Below, piece by piece: positions 42,226 through 50,648 of a stretch of 64,000 nucleotides of DNA. Position 1 is the stretch's first letter; the number at the start of each line of letters is the position of its first letter. The notes under the pieces were generated by a model. It did not search any database and was not told the origin of the DNA. It was given only the letters and a program-made list of their open reading frames with translations. Both the position numbers and the translations under genes were made by a program. This stretch comes from Zoogloeaceae bacterium (lineage in GTDB: Bacteria > Pseudomonadota > Gammaproteobacteria > Burkholderiales > Rhodocyclaceae): the NCBI GenBank assembly GCA_024235635.1, contig JACKMA010000001.1:1293998-1357997 (forward strand), in the 5' to 3' direction.

Positions 42226-43217
42226 CGATCGGCTTCGAGCACATCCACCGGCAGACCGGGCGGCAGCGGAGGATCGGACGCCGCGGGCACCGCCTCGACG
42301 CGGAACAGCAGCTTCTGGCGGCTGTTCTGGCTGTAGATCACCGGCGGCGTGTATTCGGCAGTCGGCGAGATGTAGTCGATGGTGGCCGTCAGCGCGCCGT
42401 CACAGCCATCGCAGCGCACGGCGACCCGCTGACCGGTGTGCAACCGCGACATCGCCGCCTCCGGCACGAAGAAGCGCAGGCGCCGGCCGGCAGGCGGCAG
42501 GATGCTGGTCACGGGCTGGCCCGCCGGCACCCACTCGCCCGGCCGGTAATAGGTATCGACCAGTTCGCCCGCCAGCGGCGCGGTCGCCTCGCGCCTCGCA
42601 TACAACCAGCGCTGCTGCTCGACCCGGGCCTGCGCGGCGCGGTAGCCGGCATCGGCAGCACGGTACTCGTCGTGACGACCGAGCGGATCACGGGCGAGCG
42701 CCAGCCGCGCCCTGGCCTGGGCACGCTGCGCGGACGCCTGTTCGAGCTGGCTTTGCAGCTCGTCGACGCGCGCCGGCGAGACGAACTCGCGCTGGACCAG
42801 GTCCCGCTCCCGCTGCAGTCGGCTGCGCGCCAGTTCGACCGCGGCGTCTGCGGCACTCACTTCGGCGCGCAGTCCGGCGATCTCCTCGGCGCGGCGGGCG
42901 TCGAGCAGGTTGTCGGCCTGCGCACGGGCAGCCTCGGCGGCGGCCTCGGCTTCGGCCAGAACGTGCGCCTGCGGCTCGCCGTCGAGCACGAACAACAGCT
43001 GCCCGGCGCTCACGGCCTGCCCCCGGGACACCTTGAGCTCGGCCAGGTAGGCCGCAAAAGGCGCCGAGACGTAGGTGTACTCACCCTCGACGTAGCCGTG
43101 GTAACTGTCGTCCGGCGTCGGCGTACAGGCCGCCAGCACGAGCGGGCACAGCAAAAACGGCGACAGGCCGCCGACGCCCGCGCCGACGCGGCCGGCACTG
43201 CCGCCACGGGGGTTCAA
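42222..43217 (-). CDS. HlyD-family periplasmic adaptor, probable lipoprotein
   Basis: 331 residues if the TTG at 43217 is the start; no ribosome site fixes this and a start inside the first 20 residues is possible. LVLAAC (cysteine at about 31) is a lipobox. Biotinyl-lipoyl-like halves flank a coiled-coil hairpin with many Ala, Arg and Glu residues (about 75-185), and the segment PLAGELVDTYYRPGEWVPAGQPVTSI marks the second half. It should connect the ABC-2 transporter with an outer-membrane factor. Confidence 0.87.
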   Translation of the reverse strand: MNPRGGSAGRVGAGVGGLSPFLLCPLVLAACTPTPDDSYHGYVEGEYTYVSAPFAAYLAELKVSRGQAVSAGQLLFVLDGEPQAHVLAEAEAAAEAARAQADNLLDARRAEEIAGLRAEVSAADAAVELARSRLQRERDLVQREFVSPARVDELQSQLEQASAQRAQARARLALARDPLGRHDEYRAADAGYRAAQARVEQQRWLYARREATAPLAGELVDTYYRPGEWVPAGQPVTSILPPAGRRLRFFVPEAAMSRLHTGQRVAVRCDGCDGALTATIDYISPTAEYTPPVIYSQNSRQKLLFRVEAVPAASDPPLPPGLPVDVLEADR

Positions 43218-43228
43218 AGATCGTCTGC

Positions 43229-44875
43229 TCAGGTGCGTCCCTCCGCGCTCGCCCGTGCCTCTTCCTGCAGGCGCAACACCCGCCGCTGGACCTTGCCGGT
43301 CGTAGTCATCGGCAGCGCATCGAGGAATTCGATCTCCTTCGGATACTCATAGGGCGCGAGCAGGCCGCGGACATGCGCCTGGATCTCGCCGATCAGCGAC
43401 TCGGACGGCTCGAAGCCAGCCGCCAGCACGACGTAGGCCTTGACCAGTGCGCCACGCTCCGGGTCCGGTTTAGGCACCACCGCGGCATTGGCAACCGCCG
43501 GATGCTTGACCAGGCAATTTTCGACCTCGCTGGGACCGATGCGATAACCGGCGGCCTTGAAGACATCGTCGGCGCGACCGCGGTACCACAGGTATCCGTC
43601 GTCGTCGGCCACCGCAAGGTCGCCGGTGCGACACCAGTCGCCGGTGTACTTGCGATCGGTGGCGGCGTCGTTCTTCCAGTAGCCGAGGAAGAACACGGGG
43701 TCCGGATCGCCGTGGATGTCGCGACGATGCACCGCGACCTCGCCCTCGCTGCCCGCCGCCACCGGCTCGCCGGCATCATCGATCACCGCCACCCGGTGGC
43801 CCGGATAGCCGCGCCCCATCGAGCCCGGCCGCGCCGGCCAGTGGCCGTGGCTGTTGCCGACGATGTAGTTGATCTCGGTCTGGCCGAACATCTCGTTGAC
43901 GGTTACGCCGAGGGCATCGCGGCACCAGCCGAAGACCGCGTCGCCGACCGCCTCGCCGGCGCTCATGATCGCCCTGAGCCTGAGGTCGAAATGCTCGCGC
44001 GGTCGCGGATACGCCTTCATCATCGCCTTCAGCGCGGTCGGGAACAGGAAGCTGTTGGTGACGCCATGCGCCTCCATCAGTCGGAACGCGGCGTCGGGCG
44101 AGAAACGGCCGTCGAAGCCGACGATCGGCATGCCGAAATACAGGGTCGGCATCAGCGCATCCCACAGGCCGCCGGTCCATGCCCAGTCCGCCGGCGACCA
44201 GAAGACGTCGCCGGCCTGCGGGAAGTCGTCCTGGCTGGCGACGAAACCCGGCAGGTTGCCGATCATCGCCTGATGCGGAATCAACGCTCCCTTCGGCGGT
44301 CCGGTGGTGCCACTGGTATAAATCAGTACCGCGGGGTCGCGTGGCGAGGTTCGGCAGGTCGGCAGCGGATCGCTGCCGTCGGCCAGCAGGGCTTGCCAGT
44401 CCTCGCCGTCGCAATCGACGGTCCATAGCGTCGCCAGCGCCGGGCACTGGTCGCGCACCTCGAGCAGGGACGCCACCGCGCGACGGTCGCAGATGGCGGC
44501 GACCGCATCGCTGTCCTGCAGGCGATAGGCGAGCGCGTCGGGCCCGAACAGGATCGACAGTGGCATCGCCACCGCGCCGATGCGCATCAGCGCCAGCAGG
44601 CTGACGATGGTCTCGAAGCGTTGCGGCAGCACCACCGCGACGCGCTCGCCGCGCCCGACCCCGCGCGCCGACAGCGCCGCCGCCAGACGCTCGACCGCCT
44701 GCTGCAACTCCGCGTAGCCGTGGCGTACCGCCGTCCCGTCCCCGGCAACGGCGATCAGCGCGATGCGATCGCCGTCCCCGGCCCAGCGCTGGCAGCATAC
44801 GTCGGCGATGTTGAAGGGATCGGGCACGTGCCAGCGATGTGCCCGATAGATCTCGCGGTAGCGATCGACGTCCAC
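43229..44875 (-). CDS. AMP-forming acyl-CoA synthetase
   Basis: 548 residues from GTG 44875, with GGAGG 8 bp upstream; the open frame extends further upstream but that part has no protein character. The ATP/AMP motif is YTSGTTGPPKGAL (about 174-186). Further motifs are SPADWAWTGGLWD, VNEMFGQTEINYI, the TGDWCRTGDLA region and the C-terminal lysine in TTTGKVQRR. It resembles acetyl/medium-chain acyl-CoA synthetases (MACS). The exact acid is unknown. It ends 11 bp before the HlyD gene, so it is probably co-transcribed with the exporter. Confidence 0.88.
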   Translation of the reverse strand: MDVDRYREIYRAHRWHVPDPFNIADVCCQRWAGDGDRIALIAVAGDGTAVRHGYAELQQAVERLAAALSARGVGRGERVAVVLPQRFETIVSLLALMRIGAVAMPLSILFGPDALAYRLQDSDAVAAICDRRAVASLLEVRDQCPALATLWTVDCDGEDWQALLADGSDPLPTCRTSPRDPAVLIYTSGTTGPPKGALIPHQAMIGNLPGFVASQDDFPQAGDVFWSPADWAWTGGLWDALMPTLYFGMPIVGFDGRFSPDAAFRLMEAHGVTNSFLFPTALKAMMKAYPRPREHFDLRLRAIMSAGEAVGDAVFGWCRDALGVTVNEMFGQTEINYIVGNSHGHWPARPGSMGRGYPGHRVAVIDDAGEPVAAGSEGEVAVHRRDIHGDPDPVFFLGYWKNDAATDRKYTGDWCRTGDLAVADDDGYLWYRGRADDVFKAAGYRIGPSEVENCLVKHPAVANAAVVPKPDPERGALVKAYVVLAAGFEPSESLIGEIQAHVRGLLAPYEYPKEIEFLDALPMTTTGKVQRRVLRLQEEARASAEGRT

Positions 44876-45234
44876 GACGGTCTCCTCCGGCAGTTTTCCT
44901 GCTCTGTGCAGGAAAGAGTAGCACCGCCCGTCCCGCCGAGCGTCAAACCTCGTGCACCGACAAGTGCCCCAGCGTCTGATCGAGCAGCAGATAGGCGATC
45001 TCGCCAACGGTCATCGGCTTGTCGCGATCACCCGCCCAGCCGCGGCGCTCTGGCATCGTTCAAATCGGCGCGCGTCCAGGAGGCTCGCGCGGGTCGCGGG
45101 ACGCCAGGGTGTGTCGTACCTCCTCTTCCAGAGATACCCGCAAGGTAAGGCCCCGGACGCCTTCCGGTAGGCGATTTCAGTAGCGCAGCGAGGCGCCCCG
45201 TGACCCTCGCCAAGGCCGAAATCGTCGAATCGGC
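44876..45234. other. Intergenic region with one doubtful small ORF
   Basis: About 360 bp between the acyl-CoA synthetase and yggU, both on the minus strand. A 37-codon frame runs from ATG 45056 to the stop at 44943; its C-terminal part (TVGEIAYLLLDQTLGHLSVHEV) looks protein-like, but there is no clear ribosome site. It may be a relic or chance. No promoter, terminator or RNA gene was recognised. Confidence 0.4.
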
Positions 45235-45528
45235 TCAGCAGAGACGGTGCAATCGGGCCAGCGCCTCTGCTGACACCGGCGCCAGCCGGACCCGCTTGGC
45301 CCGGCTGGTGGCGCCGCCGATCAGCTCGACCGCCGCCTTCGGCAGGTCGCAGAAATCGGCCAGGAATGCGAGCAGGGCGGCATTCGCCTTTCCATCCACC
45401 GGCGCCGCAGCCAGCCGCAGCTTCATCGCGTCGCCGTGCAGCCCGCAGAACTCGGTCCGCCGCGCCTTGGGCTGTACGTGCAATGACAGGATAAGACCAC
45501 CGTCGGCCGTTTCGGTGAGCCAGCCCAT
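45235..45528 (-). CDS. YggU family protein (DUF167)
   Basis: 97 residues. The family segment LHVQPKARRTEFCGLHGDAMKLRLAAAPVDGKANAALLAFLA is clear. Small alpha/beta protein of unknown function, often beside yggT, proC and yggS, as here. It starts 3 bp after the yggT stop. Confidence 0.92.
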   Translation of the reverse strand: MGWLTETADGGLILSLHVQPKARRTEFCGLHGDAMKLRLAAAPVDGKANAALLAFLADFCDLPKAAVELIGGATSRAKRVRLAPVSAEALARLHRLC

Positions 45529-45531
45529 CGC

Positions 45532-46101
45532 TCAGCGCAACAGGGCCGGCAAGACCCCCGCCTGGACGCTGCCGATCACCATCAGCACGACCTGCAGCAC
45601 CAGCAGCAGCACCAGCGGCGACAGGTCGACACCGGCGATCGGCGGGATGACCCGCCGGAACGGACGCAGGAAGGGATCGGCCAGGCCGTGGATCAGTGGC
45701 GCGATCGGCGCATGTGGGTTGATCCACGACAGCACCGCCGACACGATGACGACGCCGATCAGCAGATAGACCATCATCCGCAGCACCTCGAAGAAGCCGA
45801 CACCGAACATCGCGATCAGCAGTCCGGCACTGACCCCGGCGCCACGCAACGAATACTCGATGCCGATGGTCAGGGCCTGCACCAGCCAGGCTGCCGCCAG
45901 GCTGGCCAAATCGAGCCCGCCGAAACCGGGAATCACGCGGCGCAGGGGCAGCACGATCCAGTTGGTGGTGGCGGCGATGAACTGGCCGAGCTGATTGCGG
46001 AACGGCAGCCGCTGCCACTGCATGAAGAAGCGCACCAGCAGCACGATGGTGAGCAATCCCGATACCGCCGACAGGATCAACGCAAAAATGTTCGCCAGCA
46101 T
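45532..46101 (-). CDS. YggT family membrane protein
   Basis: 189 residues in two YggT repeats, each with two hydrophobic segments; the conserved pieces are PFRNQLGQFIAATTNWIVLPLRRVIPG and NPHAPIAPLIHGLADPFLRPFRRVIPP. Family members have been implicated in cell envelope or division functions and osmotic tolerance. The gene lies between proC (6 bp upstream) and yggU. Confidence 0.93.
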   Translation of the reverse strand: MLANIFALILSAVSGLLTIVLLVRFFMQWQRLPFRNQLGQFIAATTNWIVLPLRRVIPGFGGLDLASLAAAWLVQALTIGIEYSLRGAGVSAGLLIAMFGVGFFEVLRMMVYLLIGVVIVSAVLSWINPHAPIAPLIHGLADPFLRPFRRVIPPIAGVDLSPLVLLLVLQVVLMVIGSVQAGVLPALLR

Positions 46102-46107
46102 GTCCGC

Positions 46108-46923
46108 TTATGCCTCCCCACCCAGTTCCACACCCAGTTCGCGCCCGCGGCGCTCGGCCGCCTCGGTCGCCGCGGCGACCAGGCCCATCAGATCGCGCTG
46201 GCGCATCACCTCGAGCGCCGCGGCGGTGGTCCCCCCCTTGGAGGTGACGCGCTCGCGCAGCGTTGCCGGCGCCTCGTCGCTGTCGGCCGCCAGCCGCGCA
46301 GCGCCCAGCACCGTGTCGATCGCCAGCTTGCGCGCGGTGGCCGCGTCGAAACCGAATGCGCCCGCCGCCGCCTCGAGCGCCTCGATGAAATGGAACACGT
46401 AGGCCGGACCGCTGCCGGAAATCGCGGTCACCGCATCGATCGCCGCCTCGTCGTCGACCCAGACCGTCGCCCCCACCGCCTGCAACAGTCGCTCGGCCAG
46501 GGCGCGGCCATCGGCGTCGACGCTGGGATCAGCGAACAGCCCGGTGATGCCGGCGCCGATCAGCGCCGGGGTGTTCGGCATGCAGCGCACCAGCCGTCGA
46601 TGGTCGCCGAGCCAGCGGGCGATGTCGGTCGCGCGCAGCCCGGCAGCGATGCTGACCACCAGCGTGCCGCCCAGGCGCCCGGCGAGATCCGCCACCGCCT
46701 CCTTCATCTGCTGCGGCTTGACCGCCAGCACCAGCGCGTCGGCCGGCAATCCCGCCTGTGCCGCTTCAGCCACGACGCGGATGCCGAAGCGCTCGGCGAG
46801 GCGCGCGCCGGCATCGCTCGCGCGCTCGATCACAGTGATGGATTCTGGCTCGAATCCGGTGGCGAGCATGCCGCCGATCAGGGCGGTCGCCATGTTGCCG
46901 CCGCCGAGAAACACGATCTTCAT
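46108..46923 (-). CDS. proC: Pyrroline-5-carboxylate reductase ProC
   Basis: 271 residues. The NAD(P)-binding N-terminus reads KIVFLGGGNMATALIGG. The C-terminal proline-binding region has AVTAISGSGPAYVFHFIEAL and VTSKGGTTAAALEVM, the ProC signature. It catalyses the last step of proline synthesis. Typical length. It is preceded by yggS (21 bp), the usual yggS-proC order. Confidence 0.97.
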   Translation of the reverse strand: MKIVFLGGGNMATALIGGMLATGFEPESITVIERASDAGARLAERFGIRVVAEAAQAGLPADALVLAVKPQQMKEAVADLAGRLGGTLVVSIAAGLRATDIARWLGDHRRLVRCMPNTPALIGAGITGLFADPSVDADGRALAERLLQAVGATVWVDDEAAIDAVTAISGSGPAYVFHFIEALEAAAGAFGFDAATARKLAIDTVLGAARLAADSDEAPATLRERVTSKGGTTAAALEVMRQRDLMGLVAAATEAAERRGRELGVELGGEA

Positions 46924-46944
46924 GATTGCGCCCGTTCGATATGG

Positions 46945-47640
46945 TCAGGGCCGAGGATATACGCGCTCGCCGAAAATCGCAGTGCCGACGCGCACGATCG
47001 TCGCACCTTCGGCGATGGCCGCATCGAGATCGTGGGACATGCCCATCGACAGCGTGTCGAGCGCGAAGCCGCGCGCGTTGAGTGCCTCGAGCCGTTCACG
47101 CAGGCCGGCGAAGCGGCGGCGCAACAAGGCTTCGTCCGCGCTCGGCTCCGGTACGCACATCAGCCCACGCAGGCGCAGCCCCGGCAGTTCGACGAGCCGG
47201 TCCACGAGCGCGTCGAGCGCCTGCGGGGCGACCCCGCTCTTGCTCGCCTCGCCGCTGACGTTAACCTGGATGCACACGTTCAGCGCCGGCAGCGTCGGCG
47301 GACGCTGGACCGACAGTCGCTGCGCCAGTTTCAGCCGGTCGAGCGAATGAAGCCAGGCGAAGGCGCGCGCGACGTCGGCGCTCTTGTTGCTCTGCAGCGG
47401 CCCGATGAAATGCCATTCGAGGCCGGGGTCGGCGAGTGCCGAGATCTTGGCCAGGCCCTCCCGCACGTAGTTTTCGCCGAAGCAGCGCTGGCCGGCCGCC
47501 CGCGCCTCGCGTACCGCATCCGCCGGCCAGGTCTTGCTGACCGCCAGCAGCGAAATGTCGTCGGGATTTCGTCCGTGCAGCCTGGCGGCGTCGGCGACGC
47601 GGGCACGAACGGCTTGCAGGCGGGAGGCGATTGTTGTCAT
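46945..47640 (-). CDS. YggS/PROSC-family PLP homeostasis protein
   Basis: 231 residues. The PLP-lysine segment is ISLLAVSKTWPADAV (K about 36), followed by GENYVREGLAKI, WHFIGPLQSNKSADVA and the phosphate-binding C-terminal SMGMSHDLDAAIAEGATIVRVGTAIFG. It is a monomeric alanine-racemase-fold protein that binds PLP and maintains B6 balance. Divergent from pilT; first gene of the yggS-proC-yggT-yggU unit. Confidence 0.95.
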   Translation of the reverse strand: MTTIASRLQAVRARVADAARLHGRNPDDISLLAVSKTWPADAVREARAAGQRCFGENYVREGLAKISALADPGLEWHFIGPLQSNKSADVARAFAWLHSLDRLKLAQRLSVQRPPTLPALNVCIQVNVSGEASKSGVAPQALDALVDRLVELPGLRLRGLMCVPEPSADEALLRRRFAGLRERLEALNARGFALDTLSMGMSHDLDAAIAEGATIVRVGTAIFGERVYPRP

Positions 47641-47732
47641 ATCGGGAGGTGTCGGCGCACGCTGCCGGCCCTAAAAAAGTATACCACCCGGCCGTTATAC
47701 GGTTCTCCGCCAGCCACTGCCTCTGAGCCACC

Positions 47733-48776
47733 ATGGACATCACAGAACTGCTTGCGTTTTCGGTCAAGAACAAGGCCTCGGACCTTCACCTGTCGGCTGG
47801 ACTGCCGCCGATGATCCGGGTGCATGGCGACGTTCGCCGGATCAACCTGCCGCCGATGGAACACAAGGACGTGCACGCGATGGTGTACGACATCATGAAC
47901 GACGGCCAGCGCAAGCAGTTCGAGGAACACCTCGAGTGCGACTTCTCGTTCGCGGTGCCCAACCTGGCGCGCTTCCGGGTCAATGCCTTCAACCAGAACC
48001 GGGGCGCCGGCGCGGTGTTCCGGACGATTCCGTCGAAGGTGCTGACGCTGGAGGATCTCAACTGCCCGAAGATCTTCAAGGAGATCGCCGAGACCCCGCG
48101 CGGCATCTGCCTGGTGACCGGCCCGACCGGATCGGGCAAGTCGACCACGCTGGCGGCGATGATCGACTACATCAACGAGAACGACTACGGCCACATCCTG
48201 ACCGTCGAGGATCCGATCGAATTCGTGCACGAGGCCAAGCGCTGCCTGATCAACCAGCGCGAGGTCGGCCCGCATACGCTGTCCTTCTCCAACGCCTTGC
48301 GGTCGGCACTGCGCGAGGACCCGGACGTGATCCTGGTCGGCGAGATGCGCGACCTCGAAACGATCCGGCTGGCGCTGACCGCAGCCGAGACCGGCCACCT
48401 GGTGTTCGGCACCCTGCACACGTCGTCGGCGGCCAAGACCATCGACCGCATCGTCGACGTCTTCCCGGCGGCCGAGAAGGACATGGTGCGGTCGATGCTG
48501 TCCGAATCGCTGCGGGCAGTGATCTCGCAGACCTTGCTGAAGACCAAGGACGGCAGCGGACGGGTCGCCGCCCACGAAATCATGATCGGCACCCCCGCCA
48601 TCCGCAACCTGATCCGCGAGAACAAGATCGCCCAGATGTACTCGGCGATCCAGACCGGTCAGAACGTCGGCATGCAGACCCTCGACCAGAACCTCGCCGA
48701 CCTTGTCCGCCGCAACGTGATCTCCGCCGCCGAGGCCAAGATCCGCGCGCAGAACAAGGACAACTTCATCGCCTGA
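47733..48776 (+). CDS. pilT: Type IV pilus retraction ATPase PilT
   Basis: 347 residues. It begins with the PilT-typical DITELLAFSVKNKASDLHLS. Walker A is GPTGSGKSTTLAAM (about 130-143), the Asp box VEDPIEFVH, Walker B ILVGEMRDLETI, the His box TGHLVFGTLHTSSA, and the C-terminal AIRNLIRENKIAQMYS including the AIRNLIRE motif needed for retraction. It powers pilus retraction for twitching and DNA uptake. pilU follows after 85 bp. A divergent promoter region with yggS lies in 47641-47732. Confidence 0.97.
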   Translation: MDITELLAFSVKNKASDLHLSAGLPPMIRVHGDVRRINLPPMEHKDVHAMVYDIMNDGQRKQFEEHLECDFSFAVPNLARFRVNAFNQNRGAGAVFRTIPSKVLTLEDLNCPKIFKEIAETPRGICLVTGPTGSGKSTTLAAMIDYINENDYGHILTVEDPIEFVHEAKRCLINQREVGPHTLSFSNALRSALREDPDVILVGEMRDLETIRLALTAAETGHLVFGTLHTSSAAKTIDRIVDVFPAAEKDMVRSMLSESLRAVISQTLLKTKDGSGRVAAHEIMIGTPAIRNLIRENKIAQMYSAIQTGQNVGMQTLDQNLADLVRRNVISAAEAKIRAQNKDNFIA

Positions 48777-48861
48777 GCGGCGCCCGGCACCCACCAATCG
48801 ACCCCCGGCCGGCCCCGCTTTGGCGATAATGCCGGCACGGCACGCAAGATCGGAGTAATCC

Positions 48862-49995
48862 ATGGAACGCGATCAGGCCCTCAAATTCATGCACGACCTG
48901 CTGCGGCTGATGACGCAGAAGAAGGGTTCCGACCTCTTCATCACGTCGGGTTTCCCGCCGGCGGTCAAGATCGACGGCAAGATCGTGCCCCAGTCGAACC
49001 AGGTGCTGAGCCCGCAGCACACCGCCGAACTGGCGCGGGCGGTGATGAACGACAAGCAGGCCGCCGAATTCGAAGCCACCAAGGAATGCAACTTCGCGAT
49101 CGCGCCGGCCGGCATCGGCCGCTTCCGCGCCAACGCCTTCATGCAGCAGAGCCGGGTCGGCCTGGTGCTGCGGACGATTCCGCAGAAGATCCCGACCCTC
49201 GACGAACTGGGCATGCCGGTGGTGCTGCGCGACGTCTCGATGTCCAAGCGCGGGCTGGTGATCTTCGTCGGCGGCACCGGCACCGGCAAGAGCACCTCGC
49301 TCGCCGCGATGGTCGATTTCCGCAATGAGCACAGCTACGGCCACATCATCACGGTCGAGGACCCGGTCGAATTCGTCCATGCCCACAAGAATTGCATCGT
49401 CACCCAGCGCGAGATCGGTATCGATTCCGACAGCTGGGAAGTGGCGCTGAAGAACACCCTGCGTCAGGCGCCGGACGTGATCCTGATGGGCGAGATCCGC
49501 GACCGCGAGACCATGGACTACGCCGTCGCCTTCGCCGAAACCGGCCACCTCTGCCTGGCGACGTTGCACGCCAACAGCGCCAACCAGGCGATCGACCGGA
49601 TCATCAACTTCTTCCCCGAAGATCGCCGCCAGCAACTGCTGATGGACCTGTCGCTGAACTTGCGCGCGATGATCTCCCAGCGCCTGCTGCCCAAGGTCGG
49701 GCGCAAGGGTCGGGTGCCGGCGGTCGAAGTGCTGCTGAATTCGCCGCTGATCGCCGATCTGATCTTCAAGGGCGAGATCCCGGAGATCAAGGACGTCATG
49801 CGACGCTCCCGCGAGCTCGGCATGCAGACCTTCGACCAGGCCCTGTTCGATCTCTACGAGGCCGACCAGATCAGCTACGAAGACGCCCTCAGGAACGCCG
49901 ACTCGGTCAATGACCTGCGGCTGCAGATCAAGCTGAACAGCAAGAAGGGGGAGGCCGACCTGCTGTCCGGCATCCAACACCTAGACATCGTCTGA
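48862..49995 (+). CDS. pilU: PilT-dependent retraction ATPase PilU
   Basis: 377 residues. Walker A GGTGTGKSTSLAAM, VEDPVEFVHAHKNCIVTQREIG, Walker B ILMGEIRDRETM and TGHLCLATLHANSANQA identify PilU rather than PilT. The N-terminal EFLRLMTQKKGSDLF-type segment (LLRLMTQKKGSDLFI) is characteristic. It assists PilT in forceful pilus retraction. A palindromic repeat begins 5 bp after its stop. Confidence 0.96.
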   Translation: MERDQALKFMHDLLRLMTQKKGSDLFITSGFPPAVKIDGKIVPQSNQVLSPQHTAELARAVMNDKQAAEFEATKECNFAIAPAGIGRFRANAFMQQSRVGLVLRTIPQKIPTLDELGMPVVLRDVSMSKRGLVIFVGGTGTGKSTSLAAMVDFRNEHSYGHIITVEDPVEFVHAHKNCIVTQREIGIDSDSWEVALKNTLRQAPDVILMGEIRDRETMDYAVAFAETGHLCLATLHANSANQAIDRIINFFPEDRRQQLLMDLSLNLRAMISQRLLPKVGRKGRVPAVEVLLNSPLIADLIFKGEIPEIKDVMRRSRELGMQTFDQALFDLYEADQISYEDALRNADSVNDLRLQIKLNSKKGEADLLSGIQHLDIV

Positions 49996-50000
49996 ATCCA

Positions 50001-50107
50001 CGTTTGGGCCTACTGCGCGCTGCCAGGCTGCGCCTGCGATGCTCACCGTACGTTTGTACGGCTGCGCTTCTCGGCACAGCCTGACATCGCTCGCTACGGC
50101 CTAAACG
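50001..50107. repeat. Imperfect palindromic repeat downstream of pilU
   Basis: About 107 bp. Its ends are inverted (CGTTTGGGCC at 50001-50010 and GGCCTAAACG at 50098-50107, one mismatch). The centre is a perfect hairpin CCGTAC-GTTT-GTACGG (50046-50061). The arms carry GC-rich half-matches (CTGCGCC, GCTGCGCTTCTC). It resembles the dispersed intergenic palindromes of Rhodocyclales and related betaproteobacteria. It sits between convergent genes, where such elements often act as transcription stops. No transposase is nearby. Confidence 0.7.
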
Positions 50108-50127
50108 CGGATTGGCTCCGGCGGACC

Positions 50128-50592
50128 TCAATATCCACCAAGCGCCCTTTCCAAGAGCTGAACAATTTCCGGATGGTCACATGACGTGGCAATGTCAAGC
50201 GGAGTGTCTCCATAGTCGTCGACGGCACTGGCATCAGCTCCACGCGCCAGCAGCACCTTGACGATGTTTGGATTCCGGCCCAGTGCAGCCTCGTGCAAAG
50301 GAGTACCGCCAATATCCCCCCGAGCACCAATTGATGCACCCGCGCTGATCATTGCCAAGACGGCTTCTTCGTCACCGCGATAGCAAGCGACATGAAGAGG
50401 CGTTTGTTCATCGAGACCTTTCTCATCGCCTCTAGCGAGTTCTATATGGGTGAACTGAGGAAGTTCTTGGTAGCGTCGAAGGACATCGCCAAGCACGCCT
50501 TTTCCATGGGAACGGTGGTGGGTCATCATGCCTTCCTGCCGCGCCGACTCAATCCCGTAGTGAGTAGCGAACGGGACGTTGTCATATCCCAT
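50128..50592 (-). CDS. Ankyrin repeat protein
   Basis: 154 residues if ATG 50592 is used; ATG 50527 or 50524 near the MMTHH segment, after AGGAAGG, is an equally good start. Ankyrin units have TPLHVACYRGDEEAVLAMISAGA, TPLHEAALGRNPNIVKVLLARGA and TPLDIATSCDHPEIVQLLE, giving three tandem repeats. The gene is visibly richer in A/T than its neighbours, so it may be an acquired cassette. The target is unknown. It is downstream of rlmL on the same strand, with 56 bp between. Confidence 0.8.
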   Translation of the reverse strand: MGYDNVPFATHYGIESARQEGMMTHHRSHGKGVLGDVLRRYQELPQFTHIELARGDEKGLDEQTPLHVACYRGDEEAVLAMISAGASIGARGDIGGTPLHEAALGRNPNIVKVLLARGADASAVDDYGDTPLDIATSCDHPEIVQLLERALGGY

Positions 50593-50648
50593 ATTCCAGC
50601 GATGCGGACCCGCCGATTCCGTTCCGCCTCCGACGGCGTGATCAATCG

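Noticed and set aside
45051..45080. T-loop-like GTTCAAATC suggesting a tRNA
   Set aside because: No D-arm, anticodon arm or acceptor stem can be built around it.
47671..47701. Face-to-face -10 elements (TATACT on minus, TATACG on plus) between yggS and pilT
   Set aside because: Neither has a recognisable -35 at a good distance; kept only as a possible promoter region, not listed as a feature.
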